DNA of 35,548 bases, from the NCBI GenBank assembly GCA_022768045.1, contig JALEND010000029.1, positions 1-35,548 on the forward strand. The letters run 5' to 3'. This document shows, piece after piece, positions 1-9,054 of this stretch (positions are counted from its first letter, which is position 1; every line of letters begins with the position of its first letter). A program made the translations under genes and the position numbers. The DNA comes from Mycoplasmatota bacterium (GTDB taxonomy: Bacteria > Bacillota_I > Bacilli_A > RF39 > UBA660). The notes under the pieces are model-generated. The model worked only from the letters and a program-made list of their open reading frames with translations. It was not told where the DNA came from and did no database searches.

Positions 1-1
1 A

Positions 2-607
2 AAAGTATATGAGAAAATTAATGGTTATGAGCAGCAAATACTATCTGCAAAGCAATCTATTGATTCTTCAACACAGCAAGCAATATCTCAAAAAGAAGCT
101 ATGAATGCCGAACTTGCTGAAATTCAACAACAACAATTGAACGTTGAATACAATTTAAGAGCAGCAAGAGAATCTCTTGATAACGCTTCAACACCTGAAA
201 TGAGACAAAATATTGAAAATGAAATAAACGGATATCTTTCAACTAAAACGAACCTTGAACAAGAAGAATCAAAGATTCAAAGAACTATTAAAGGGTGTGA
301 AGCCCAAATTGCAAGTGATAGTAGCTATATTCAAATTCAAAATACAATTGATTTATTAGAGAAGCAGAAAGAAAAAGTATTTCAAGAGGCTAAGACGAAT
401 AGTGTCTTTGAAGCAAATGGTGGAAGTGGATTAAATCTTGGTGTTGCTGCGGTTGAAATTAATGGTGCAACAATATCTGATATTTCAGGATTGAATGCTG
501 TTATATCTGATGAAGCAGGCAAAAATGAAAAGTTATTAAATATTGTAAATGAAGAAATAAAAGAAGCTGGAAAAGATCCAGAACCTGTCAAAGATAGTGG
601 AAAATAG
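2..607 (+). CDS. C-terminal part of a coiled-coil protein, 5' truncated by the window
   Basis: The frame of ORF 101..607 is open back to position 2 (aaa gta tat gag aaa ...); Gln/Glu-rich heptad-like sequence; directly upstream of a PrgI-like gene, so probably a T4SS operon component (possibly the tail of a larger membrane protein). Confidence 0.75.
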   Translation, partial: KVYEKINGYEQQILSAKQSIDSSTQQAISQKEAMNAELAEIQQQQLNVEYNLRAARESLDNASTPEMRQNIENEINGYLSTKTNLEQEESKIQRTIKGCEAQIASDSSYIQIQNTIDLLEKQKEKVFQEAKTNSVFEANGGSGLNLGVAAVEINGATISDISGLNAVISDEAGKNEKLLNIVNEEIKEAGKDPEPVKDSGK

Positions 608-624
608 AAAGGGGAAAATAATTT

Positions 625-945
625 ATGAATGATGGAAATTACTTAATACCTGCTAACTCAAAAAGAGGTCAGCTGATATTTAATATATTTAAACCTATTG
701 ATTTATGGATAGCTGGTGTTGGAGCATCGATAACAATTATATTATTTATGATTATTCAACCTGCACAGTTATGGAGTGGAATAATTGTTCTTCTTCCATT
801 CCTTATTTGTGCATTCTTAGTTGTTCCAGTACCTAATTATCATAATATTAGATGTGTTCTTACAAATATATATAAGTTTTATTTTGTTGAAAGACAACAA
901 TTTACATGGAAGGGTTGGTGTGTAAAAGATGAGTACAAAGACTGA
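625..945 (+). CDS. PrgI-family-like T4SS membrane protein
   Basis: 106 aa, two adjacent TM segments after an N-terminal IPANSKRGQLIFNIFKPIDLWIAG segment, immediately upstream of the VirB4-type genes (PrgI/TraC-like position). Confidence 0.7.
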   Translation: MNDGNYLIPANSKRGQLIFNIFKPIDLWIAGVGASITIILFMIIQPAQLWSGIIVLLPFLICAFLVVPVPNYHNIRCVLTNIYKFYFVERQQFTWKGWCVKDEYKD

Positions 946-1459
946 TTTTGATGTACCTGTTAAAGCTATTTTAAATAATTTAATAGAGCTTGATAATGGG
1001 GAAAAGGTTGCTGGTGTTAAAATAATACCTAGAAACATATTTATATTAGAGGAAAATGATCAATTTTCTATACTAAGTAGATTAAAGGATATGTATAATA
1101 CTTTTGATTTTGAGTTTTGGCTTGTTGTAACTGATAGGCCTGTTGATATAGCAGTTCATATAGCACAACTTCAAGCTCAATTTAATCAATCTCAAAGTTC
1201 TTTAGCTAGAAAACTTATTTCTCAGGATTTACAGAAAGCTAATCAATTTATTAATGAGGGTGTTTCTGATGTTGAATTTTATTTCTTGTTTAAAGAAAAG
1301 AATATTGAGATTATTCAAAAGAGAATTAGACTTATGATGAATGGTTTAGCTCAAGCTGGATTGTTCTCTAGTCAAGCTAATAATGATGATTTAAGAGTTA
1401 TTTTAGATAGTTTCTTAAATGCTGGAGAAAAAACTGAGTTTGGGACGGTGATGAGCTAA
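929..1459 (+). CDS. Small protein resembling a VirB4/TrsD-type N-terminal domain
   Basis: 176 aa; ATG overlaps the end of the PrgI-like gene by 17 nt; its TAA overlaps the ATG of VirB4 (TAATG). Order PrgI - small protein - VirB4 resembles the trsC-trsD-trsE/traC-D-E arrangement of Gram-positive conjugation systems. Confidence 0.55.
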   Translation: MSTKTDFDVPVKAILNNLIELDNGEKVAGVKIIPRNIFILEENDQFSILSRLKDMYNTFDFEFWLVVTDRPVDIAVHIAQLQAQFNQSQSSLARKLISQDLQKANQFINEGVSDVEFYFLFKEKNIEIIQKRIRLMMNGLAQAGLFSSQANNDDLRVILDSFLNAGEKTEFGTVMS

Positions 1460-3246
1460 TGAATATTAAAAAAGAATTATGTCCAAAGGGAATTGATTTT
1501 CATCCTTCTGAGTTTGTTGTTAGTGATAAGTGGTGTACTATTTTAACTGTAGTTTCTTATCCTAAATGGATAGGACCAGGTTTTTTATCTAACATAACTA
1601 GTAATTCTGGTGTTAAAGTTGTTGTTAAACATTTACCATTACCTTTTAGTGTTATGTCTAAAATGCTTAATAAACAATTAGCAGAGTTAAAGGAAAATTA
1701 TCAAAAGGAAAATGATAAAACAGCACAGGAACAAATTAGACAGGATTATGATTCATTAAATGAGTTTATTCAAATGATAACAGCTAATCAAGCTAAAATA
1801 TTTGATTTTCAAATGCATATTATAATTTCTGCTAATACTAAAGAAGAACTAGAACAAAAGAAACTACAAATTAAAAACTATTTATCTGCTATGGAATTAA
1901 GGGCAATTCCTCTTAGGTTTGAACAGAAGAAAGTACTTAAGTCTATTCTTCCAATTTATCCTAAACAAGATATAGAAGATCAAATTGGTACTCCAATAAC
2001 TTCTCCAACAGTAGCAGCTATGTATCCATTTATTTTTGATAGTTTAAAGGATCCAGGACTTTCTTGTTTGCTTGGAACTGATTTTTCTGGAGGAGTAGTT
2101 TTATTTAACCAATTTTATTATCAATTACAAGGACAAAGTGATAATTCAAGAAATAATGCCAATATGATTATATTAGGTACATCTGGATCTGGTAAATCAA
2201 CAGCAGCTAAATTATTATTAAGATCTTATGTTAGAAATGATTATAAAGTTGTTGTTATAGACCCAGAAGGTGAATTAGAGGATATGGCAGCTAAGATGCA
2301 AGGTGATTTCATCGATATGGGACGTGGCGGAACTCATGGTATAATAAATCCATTAGAGGTTATTGCTGATACTGATGAAGATGAAGATAGTGAAGGTGTT
2401 TTAGGTAATACTATTCAAACTATTAAAGCATTTATGGCATATTATGATCCAACTATAACAGAGGATGTATTAACATTACTTGGTTCAATGTTAGCACTTA
2501 CTTATGAACGTTTTGGTATGACTGTTGAAACAAACTTTTTTAACATACCAAGGGATAGATTTCCAACATTCTCTGATTTATATGAAACTGTTGTAAGAAG
2601 ACTAGAAGCTTATGGTGATCAAATAACTCGTGAAAGAGATATATTAGAGTCTTTAGAGTTAAAATTAAGACCATTAGTTAATAGAAATGAAATGGGTATA
2701 TATTTTAATGGTCATACAACAATTGATCCAAAGAGTAAGTTTGTAGTATTTAATACTAAGGAATTAATGAATGCATCAGCTAATATAAGAAATGCTTTGT
2801 TCTTTAATATTTTAAAATTTGCATGGAGTCAGTGCTTAGATAGAAATATTAATACTGTTATGATGGTTGATGAGGCACATATATTGTTGTCTGGAAATAA
2901 TACTTTAGGTGCAGACTTTTTATCAAATGTTCAAAGACGTGCTAGAAAATATAACACAGGTACTTTATTTATAACTCAACAACCTAGTGATTTTGCTGAA
3001 CAATCAGTTATTACACAAGGTAAAGCTATATTTGATAATGCTTCATATTACTTAATTATGAACTTAAAGAAACAAGCTGTTGAAGATTTAGGTTTATTAA
3101 TTGATTTAAATGAACAAGAAAAAGAAAGTATTAAAAAATACTCTCAAGGAGAAGCTTTATTTGTTGTTGGTGAAAGAAGAATGAGGGTTGATGTTTTAGT
3201 TACTGAAGCAGAATTAGATTCATTTGGAGATAAGGGTGGATTCTAA
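1459..3246 (+). CDS. virB4: VirB4-family conjugation/T4SS ATPase
   Basis: 595 aa; Walker A LGTSGSGKST, Walker B VMMVDEAHILL, C-terminal RRARKYNTGTLFITQQPSDF motif typical of VirB4/TraE. Confidence 0.92.
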   Translation: MNIKKELCPKGIDFHPSEFVVSDKWCTILTVVSYPKWIGPGFLSNITSNSGVKVVVKHLPLPFSVMSKMLNKQLAELKENYQKENDKTAQEQIRQDYDSLNEFIQMITANQAKIFDFQMHIIISANTKEELEQKKLQIKNYLSAMELRAIPLRFEQKKVLKSILPIYPKQDIEDQIGTPITSPTVAAMYPFIFDSLKDPGLSCLLGTDFSGGVVLFNQFYYQLQGQSDNSRNNANMIILGTSGSGKSTAAKLLLRSYVRNDYKVVVIDPEGELEDMAAKMQGDFIDMGRGGTHGIINPLEVIADTDEDEDSEGVLGNTIQTIKAFMAYYDPTITEDVLTLLGSMLALTYERFGMTVETNFFNIPRDRFPTFSDLYETVVRRLEAYGDQITRERDILESLELKLRPLVNRNEMGIYFNGHTTIDPKSKFVVFNTKELMNASANIRNALFFNILKFAWSQCLDRNINTVMMVDEAHILLSGNNTLGADFLSNVQRRARKYNTGTLFITQQPSDFAEQSVITQGKAIFDNASYYLIMNLKKQAVEDLGLLIDLNEQEKESIKKYSQGEALFVVGERRMRVDVLVTEAELDSFGDKGGF

Positions 3247-3251
3247 TTAAT

Positions 3252-3279
3252 TTGACAAGAATTTAATTATATGTATAAT
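3252..3279 (+). promoter_or_regulatory. sigma-A type promoter
   Basis: TTGACA (3252-3257), 16-bp spacer, TATAAT (3274-3279), followed by AAGGAGGG ahead of the 3303 ATG. Confidence 0.75.
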
Positions 3280-3302
3280 ATATTCCATCACAAGGAGGGT
3301 TT

Positions 3303-3674
3303 ATGGCTAAAAGTGTAGAAGAATTAAGAAATGATATTTCATTTTATGAAAGACAAAAGAGAAAAGGTGGTTTATCATCAGATGAAATAAGACATTTTGA
3401 TGATTTAATTGATGCCGCAAAACTTGAAATTTCAAATATAGAAAATTCAAGAGAAAAAAGAACTACTGCTGAAAATATTGGTGGTACAATAGGTAGAATA
3501 GGTGGCCTTGCAGTTTCGTTTTTTGCAGGTGAAATAGAAGCTTGCATAACTGGTAAAACAGATGAATCTCAAGTTAAAAACGCAAGAGCAAGAGTAGCTA
3601 ATGCTGGTGAAAAAGCAGGTGCAAATATTGCTGGAGTAACTGAAAAGTTAATAAATAGAATAAGAAGAAGGTAA
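3303..3674 (+). CDS. Small protein with helical N-terminus and Gly-rich hydrophobic segment
   Basis: 123 aa; strong SD AAGGAGGG; C-terminal half contains IGGTIGRIGGLAVSFFAGEIEA. Confidence 0.8.
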   Translation: MAKSVEELRNDISFYERQKRKGGLSSDEIRHFDDLIDAAKLEISNIENSREKRTTAENIGGTIGRIGGLAVSFFAGEIEACITGKTDESQVKNARARVANAGEKAGANIAGVTEKLINRIRRR

Positions 3675-3675
3675 T

Positions 3676-3948
3676 ATGCTAAAAGATAATGAAATTCTTT
3701 TATTAAAAGATGGAAATATTCCTGTTAAATGTACTTTAGTTGCAACACTTTATGCAGATGAGTCTAATAGAGGTTTTGCTGTATATGATGATGGAACAAG
3801 AAACAAGGATAAAGCTTTATTAAAGATAGGTGAAATTACTTATGATAATGATGAAGTTGTTGTTGAAGAACTAACTAATCCTGATGAGATTAAGTACATT
3901 TGGGGTGAATTTAAAAAAATATATGATGAAAATTTTGGAAAGCAATAG
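3676..3948 (+). CDS. Small acidic protein, possibly DUF1292-like
   Basis: 90 aa; starts 2 nt after the previous stop; LLKDGNIPVKCTLVATLYADESNRGFAVYDDGT resembles small DUF1292-like proteins. Confidence 0.6.
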   Translation: MLKDNEILLLKDGNIPVKCTLVATLYADESNRGFAVYDDGTRNKDKALLKIGEITYDNDEVVVEELTNPDEIKYIWGEFKKIYDENFGKQ

Positions 3949-3971
3949 TTAAATACTATGCTTTCTTTTTT
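3939..3971 (+). terminator. Rho-independent terminator
   Basis: AAAGCAATAGT-taaat-ACTATGCTTT stem (one bulge) followed by a T-rich tract; overlaps the 3948 stop. Confidence 0.75.
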
Positions 3972-4042
3972 GTTATTACAATTGTAGAAATATGTTTTTT
4001 TTTATGTTATAATATAAAAAATATGGAGGGTATTATACAAAC

Positions 4043-4333
4043 ATGAAAAACGATACTAATGTAACTGAAAAATGGGAATTTCCATGTGATAAATGTGGCC
4101 TTTGTTGTAAAAGATTAGATTTGATTGAAGAGATGAAAGAGTATGACAGAGGTGATGGCGTTTGCATGTATCTTACTAAAGATAATTTATGTTCTATATA
4201 TGATAATAGACCAACTATGTGTAATACTAAATTATATTATTTAATGCATTATAGAAAACAAATGAGTTGGGAAGAGTTTGTTAAAGAATCGAAAAAAGGT
4301 TGTAAAGCTTTACAGGATATAGAAAAATTATAA
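4043..4333 (+). CDS. YkgJ-type cysteine cluster protein
   Basis: 96 aa; N-terminal PCDKCGLCCKR (CxxCxxCC) and CSIYDNRPTMCN, typical of Zn/Fe-chelating YkgJ/UPF0153 proteins. Confidence 0.8.
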   Translation: MKNDTNVTEKWEFPCDKCGLCCKRLDLIEEMKEYDRGDGVCMYLTKDNLCSIYDNRPTMCNTKLYYLMHYRKQMSWEEFVKESKKGCKALQDIEKL

Positions 4334-4352
4334 AAGTTAAGGAAGTGATTTT

Positions 4353-7300
4353 ATGCCAGTACCATTAGTAATTGCTGCAGGTGTAGCCGCAGCAGGGGGA
4401 GCTGGTGCTGCCGCAGGAGGTGCAGCAGTAGCAGGAACAGCCGCAGCCGCTGGAAGCGCCGCTGCCGCGGGAGGTGCAGCCGCCGCAAGTAGTGCTGCTG
4501 TTGCAGCTGGAAGTACAGCTGCCGCAGGAAGTGCAGCTGCCACAAGTGGTGCAAGTAGTGCTGCCGCAGCAGCTGCTAAAAAAGCATTAAGTGAAGAAGC
4601 AAAGAAAAAATTAAAAGACGAATTTGAAAAAAGAATGAAAGATGAATTAAAAAATAGAATATTAAATAGAGACGGAAATAATAATTCATCTGATGATAAG
4701 GATAATAAGAAAAAAAATGATAATGATAATTATAAAAATCCTAAAAAAGGCGATAATTTAAGTAAAAATGGTAATCCTGATAAAAATGGTAAAGATAATG
4801 ATAAAGGTAGAAATAATAAGTCTTTTAATCCAATGGATAATTTATCATTAAAGGATCCAGAAAAAGTTGCTAAGCAAGCTAAAGACTTAGTTAATGATGC
4901 TTTAAAAAATGCTAAATTAGGTAATATGCCAGATATAAAATTACCTAAGAATCTTGCAAATAAGGCTCTTAATAATAATTTGGGAGCTAAAAGGTTAGGA
5001 AATAATTTAAAAAATGGTCAAAAACCTTTAACTAAAAATAACTTAGGTAAGGGATTAGGTAATAATCTTAGAAACTTAAGAAATAATTTAAAAAACAGAA
5101 TTAATGATAGAAAAGAAAAAGCTAAAAATGCCTTAAAGAAAGGTGAAAAAGCTGTTAAAACAGCTATTGTAATTCATAAATTAAAAAAAGCATTTCCATT
5201 TATATTAGCTGCTGTTGTTCTATTGATAATTGTTAGTATACCTTTTGCAGCATATGGTTATGTGGAGTCTTTATTACCTGGTATTAATGGGGATGTAAAA
5301 GAAGAAAATGTAATAACTGAAGATTATTCAAAACGTGATCAAAAAGTAATTGATAAAATACAAGGCATAGTAAATGATAATCCTAATGCATCTAAAAATT
5401 ATAAAGTAAGTGATACTTCATCTGATGATGATGCTTCAAATTCAGAAGAGTCAGATGACACTACAGAGGATAGCTCAGATACTGGTTATTCAGTAGGTGC
5501 TGTTATAATGTCAGCAGTTGCATATCCATACTATAGTACACTTCAAAGTGATAATATAAAACTTTATTATTCAGACGCTGAGGAAACTGACGATGAGGAT
5601 GGTGATGATATAACTGATTCATCAGATATTTCTATTAAGTTTGAAGATGATGAAGATTCATCGTCTTCTGATAGTGAAGATGACGATGAAAATGAAGCTG
5701 AAAATGATATTTACTTAAACTTATTTTCAAAAAGAAAATATCGTAAGAAATTCAAAAAATTAATGAAGGTTTATAACGATGATGGACAAGAAGAGTTTGA
5801 AAAATATTTTAAAGAAAAATATATAAAGTCTGATAAAGGTTATAAACAGCTTCTTAAAAAAATGGATGATTTAGATGATGATGAAAAAGATGATGTATAT
5901 AATGAATTACTTAATGATGTAATAGAAAATGGTGATTTATTTGAACCTTATATTCCTGAAGCAAAGTGTTCATCATCTTCTAATGAAACAGAAATTGGAA
6001 CTGCATCTGATGAGGAAAGTGATACAGAAAATTTAGCTGATTCATCATCTGGTGCTGGAACATATTCCTCAATAATTAAAGGTACACCTTATGTAAATGT
6101 AAAAGATAGTTCATCTGGAAATATAAGTGATATAAAAAGTGCTTCTTCCTTATATGGAACTGATTCAAATCCTATGGCATTATCAAGATATGTAATGGGC
6201 GTTGTTTATGCAGAAATAGGCTCTACAAATGAGTCAGCTGTAAAATCTCAAATGATAGCAGCTCAATCATTCTTACTTGGTAGAACGCAAGCTTCTGCAT
6301 GTAAAGATGGATGTGTTGGTATGGGATTTACTCCTGATTATCAAGATGGAAAAACAATTATATACATAAGAGGAAATACAAACGATCAAGCATTTTGTGA
6401 TATATATGAAGGATGTAAATCAGGTACATATGCTAATTCTCCAACTTCAAAAGGTGCAATGTCAAAAGAAAATATTGCTAATTTTGAAAAATGGTATAGT
6501 GAGATAGCAACTTACTTTGTATATGATTCTAAAAACAATGTATTTACAGCGGCTTATAAAAAGAATTATGAGCAATCAGGTTGTAAAAAGGGAATATGTA
6601 TGTCACAAGATGATATATTATCTTCTTCAAATAAAGAGTCTGATTTTAAAAACTTATTATTTGATTCAAGTAAGGGTGGTTATGATAGTAGTAGATTCGT
6701 TTTATATAAAAGTGATGATGATTCTTTAAGTGCGATAACAACTAGTGAAACAGTTGCTTGTCCATCTAATAATTGTGGTGTATCTGGTACTCGTGATGAA
6801 ATCGTTACATTTGCAAGAAGTATGGTAGGAAAGATATCTTACTACTTTGGAGGAAAACCATCTGGTCCAAACTATGAAGATAATAATTTTGGAACAACAG
6901 TTAAGGCAGATCATAAAGGTAGAGATAAAAGAGGACTTGATTGTTCTGGATTTGTTGATTTTGTATTCTGGCATGTAACAGGTGAAAACTTTGGACTTGG
7001 AAACACATCAGAAATAAGAGATCAGTATTCAACAGAAATTTCTTATGATGATTTAAAACCTGGTGATATAGGATTCTTAGATAAATCAGGTTCTGGTACT
7101 AATCAACACGTTGGTATATATGTTGGTAAAGATTCATCTGGTAAGGATATATGGATTGATTGTAATGCTTCAAATGGTGTTCAAGAACATAATACTGGTG
7201 AATTCAAAGTATATTATAGACCTAAAATTTTAGATGGCACTGATGATAGTAATACTAATACTTGTGAGTCTAGTACAGGTGCATTTTCTTGTAAAACTTA

Positions 7301-8357
7301 TAATTTATCATCATCAGAATTAAATGGTTTAGCTTCAATAGCGTATGCAGAGCAAGGTTCTGTAGAAGGGGCAAAAGCAGAGGCTTCTTTAATGGCTAAT
7401 AGATATGAGTTAGATAATTCTTCTAGATCTTTATATGACTATGTTTATGATGGTGGAAAGAAAAACTGGTGGTCAGCATCCTCAAAGACAGATGTCAATA
7501 AAGCGCCTAAAAAAGAAGTTGTAGATGGTGTAAAAGATGTATTAGTAAATGGTAATAGATCATTTCCTTCATATGTAAATGAACATGACTGTATTTCTTG
7601 TGGTAGCTCTGGATTCGACATTATTAAACTAGATGTTGGTGGTAAGGTATATACAAGTTCTAAAGATTTATTAAATCATAATAATTATATTCAACATAAA
7701 ACAGTAATATATAATAAGTATAGTAGTAAATATACTTTCTATTCATTTCCTACAAAAGGTAGCGATCCATTTGGTTATACTAAGAAAACAAAAGATACTT
7801 GTAGTGCTTCTTCAGGTGTTCAAGGGGATGGATTATCAAAAGGAACTTTGGTTCATCCATTAAAATCAAAGGGTAGTTGGGCTCAGTCTGCAAGTGCAGC
7901 AGAAAATTTAAGATATAATAGTGGTTCTTATCATGGTGGTAATGATATTTCTGTAGCTAAAGGAACTTCTGTTGTAGCTATGGATGGTGGTGTTGTTATA
8001 AAAGCTGATACAACTACTAATAAAGGAAAAGATGTTAAAAGTGAAGGATATGGTCACTTTGGTAAATTTATTCTGTTAGAACATACGATATCAGGAAAAA
8101 AATATTATACAGTATATGCACATTTAAATAGTATATCCGTTAAAGTAGGAGATAAGGTATCTCAAGGACAAGTTATAGGTAAATCTGGAAATACAGGTAA
8201 TTCAACAGGACCTCACTTACATATTGCAATGTCTTATAATAAATATACTAATGGAGGAGCTCCTATATATAATAAAAATGTTATATCACCTTATAAATAT
8301 ATTACAGGATCTAAAAAAGGAAAATCATATGTGGGTGACAAAGGAAAAAATTATTAG
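4353..8357 (+). CDS. Large membrane-anchored multi-domain cell-wall hydrolase (Ala/Gly-rich N-terminus, TM, SpoIID-like, NlpC/P60, SleB-like, M23 peptidase)
   Basis: 1334 aa; TM FPFILAAVVLLIIVSIPFAAYGYV; SpoIID-like NPMALSRYVMGVVYAEIG...KSQMIAAQSFLLGRTQ; NlpC/P60 LDCSGFVDFVFW...NQHVGIYVG; SleB-like LNGLASIAYAEQGSVEGAKAEASLMANRYE; M23 YHGGND (HxxxD) and GPHLHIAMS (HxH). SD AAGGAAGTGATTTTATG. Confidence 0.85.
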   Translation: MPVPLVIAAGVAAAGGAGAAAGGAAVAGTAAAAGSAAAAGGAAAASSAAVAAGSTAAAGSAAATSGASSAAAAAAKKALSEEAKKKLKDEFEKRMKDELKNRILNRDGNNNSSDDKDNKKKNDNDNYKNPKKGDNLSKNGNPDKNGKDNDKGRNNKSFNPMDNLSLKDPEKVAKQAKDLVNDALKNAKLGNMPDIKLPKNLANKALNNNLGAKRLGNNLKNGQKPLTKNNLGKGLGNNLRNLRNNLKNRINDRKEKAKNALKKGEKAVKTAIVIHKLKKAFPFILAAVVLLIIVSIPFAAYGYVESLLPGINGDVKEENVITEDYSKRDQKVIDKIQGIVNDNPNASKNYKVSDTSSDDDASNSEESDDTTEDSSDTGYSVGAVIMSAVAYPYYSTLQSDNIKLYYSDAEETDDEDGDDITDSSDISIKFEDDEDSSSSDSEDDDENEAENDIYLNLFSKRKYRKKFKKLMKVYNDDGQEEFEKYFKEKYIKSDKGYKQLLKKMDDLDDDEKDDVYNELLNDVIENGDLFEPYIPEAKCSSSSNETEIGTASDEESDTENLADSSSGAGTYSSIIKGTPYVNVKDSSSGNISDIKSASSLYGTDSNPMALSRYVMGVVYAEIGSTNESAVKSQMIAAQSFLLGRTQASACKDGCVGMGFTPDYQDGKTIIYIRGNTNDQAFCDIYEGCKSGTYANSPTSKGAMSKENIANFEKWYSEIATYFVYDSKNNVFTAAYKKNYEQSGCKKGICMSQDDILSSSNKESDFKNLLFDSSKGGYDSSRFVLYKSDDDSLSAITTSETVACPSNNCGVSGTRDEIVTFARSMVGKISYYFGGKPSGPNYEDNNFGTTVKADHKGRDKRGLDCSGFVDFVFWHVTGENFGLGNTSEIRDQYSTEISYDDLKPGDIGFLDKSGSGTNQHVGIYVGKDSSGKDIWIDCNASNGVQEHNTGEFKVYYRPKILDGTDDSNTNTCESSTGAFSCKTYNLSSSELNGLASIAYAEQGSVEGAKAEASLMANRYELDNSSRSLYDYVYDGGKKNWWSASSKTDVNKAPKKEVVDGVKDVLVNGNRSFPSYVNEHDCISCGSSGFDIIKLDVGGKVYTSSKDLLNHNNYIQHKTVIYNKYSSKYTFYSFPTKGSDPFGYTKKTKDTCSASSGVQGDGLSKGTLVHPLKSKGSWAQSASAAENLRYNSGSYHGGNDISVAKGTSVVAMDGGVVIKADTTTNKGKDVKSEGYGHFGKFILLEHTISGKKYYTVYAHLNSISVKVGDKVSQGQVIGKSGNTGNSTGPHLHIAMSYNKYTNGGAPIYNKNVISPYKYITGSKKGKSYVGDKGKNY

Positions 8358-8367
8358 GAGGATTAAT

Positions 8368-9045
8368 ATGAATAACGTTAAAAAGATAATTATATTAATT
8401 ATTGGATTAGTAATTTTATCTGGTTGTAGTGTAAAAAGTGAAGTAAGTATTAATTCTAATAATAGTGTAGAAGAAAAGGTATATATAACAGAAAATATAA
8501 AAAAAATAAATACCAAGGGTACGGTTGATTCATATGTTAATGAATTAATCGACCTTTATGGTATAAGTTACAAAGATAAAAAGATAAATAAGAGTAAAAA
8601 TACTGTGACAGTTATATTAACTAATAAATATGATGATATATGTAAATATTTAGATAACTCATTCTTTGCAAATTATGTAACTGGTAATAAAAATTGTTCA
8701 AAGGAAAAAGATAAGTTTGTTATATCATCAAATGTATCAAATAAAGTTTGTGAAGATTGTTTAGAAAACGTAGAAACTTTTAAAATAAATTATAACTTAA
8801 ATAAAAAAAATATATTAACAAGTAATGGTATTGATACAGGAGAAAATTATAATTGGAAGATTGATGTTGGTGATGAAAAAAACATTAACTTTGAAGTGGA
8901 TAAAAAGTTTTCTATAACATATTTATTAAAAGGAATAAATAATACTGTTAAAATAACAATTTTATTTATAGTGATTTTAGTATTAGTAGCATTATTTATT
9001 AATTTTAGTTATAAGAGATTTAAGAAAAATAAAATAGATTATTAG
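8368..9045 (+). CDS. Lipoprotein with C-terminal TM helix, paralogue 1
   Basis: The track ORF starts at 8224, but the SD TAGGAGG (8355-8361) positions ATG 8368: MNNVKKIIILIIGLVILSGCS with lipobox LSGC; C-terminal TM TVKITILFIVILVLVALFINF plus basic tail. Confidence 0.85.
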   Translation: MNNVKKIIILIIGLVILSGCSVKSEVSINSNNSVEEKVYITENIKKINTKGTVDSYVNELIDLYGISYKDKKINKSKNTVTVILTNKYDDICKYLDNSFFANYVTGNKNCSKEKDKFVISSNVSNKVCEDCLENVETFKINYNLNKKNILTSNGIDTGENYNWKIDVGDEKNINFEVDKKFSITYLLKGINNTVKITILFIVILVLVALFINFSYKRFKKNKIDY

Positions 9046-9054
9046 GAGGATATA

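Noticed and set aside
382-591. Antisense ORFs inside coding genes (also 817-1038, 3344-3547, 6726-6974, 8325-8516, 11206-11391, 11660-11977, 13708-14001, 15688-15885, 16614-16949, 31704-32057)
   Set aside because: Shadow ORFs opposite strongly supported genes, without SDs or recognisable motifs.
4337-4554. Two antisense Ala/Leu-rich ORFs opposite the hydrolase N-terminus
   Set aside because: They are the complement of the GC-rich GCN/GGN repeat tract (stop-free by composition), with no SD and low complexity; artefactual.
6517-6729. Plus-strand overlapping ORF within the hydrolase (also 10105-10296 and 11596-11790 within virD4)
   Set aside because: Out-of-frame within well-supported coding sequence; low-complexity products.
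8224-8367. Upstream extension of the first lipoprotein ORF from 8224
   Set aside because: Overlaps the M23 coding sequence out of frame; the SD at 8355-8361 and the lipobox signal place the start at 8368.
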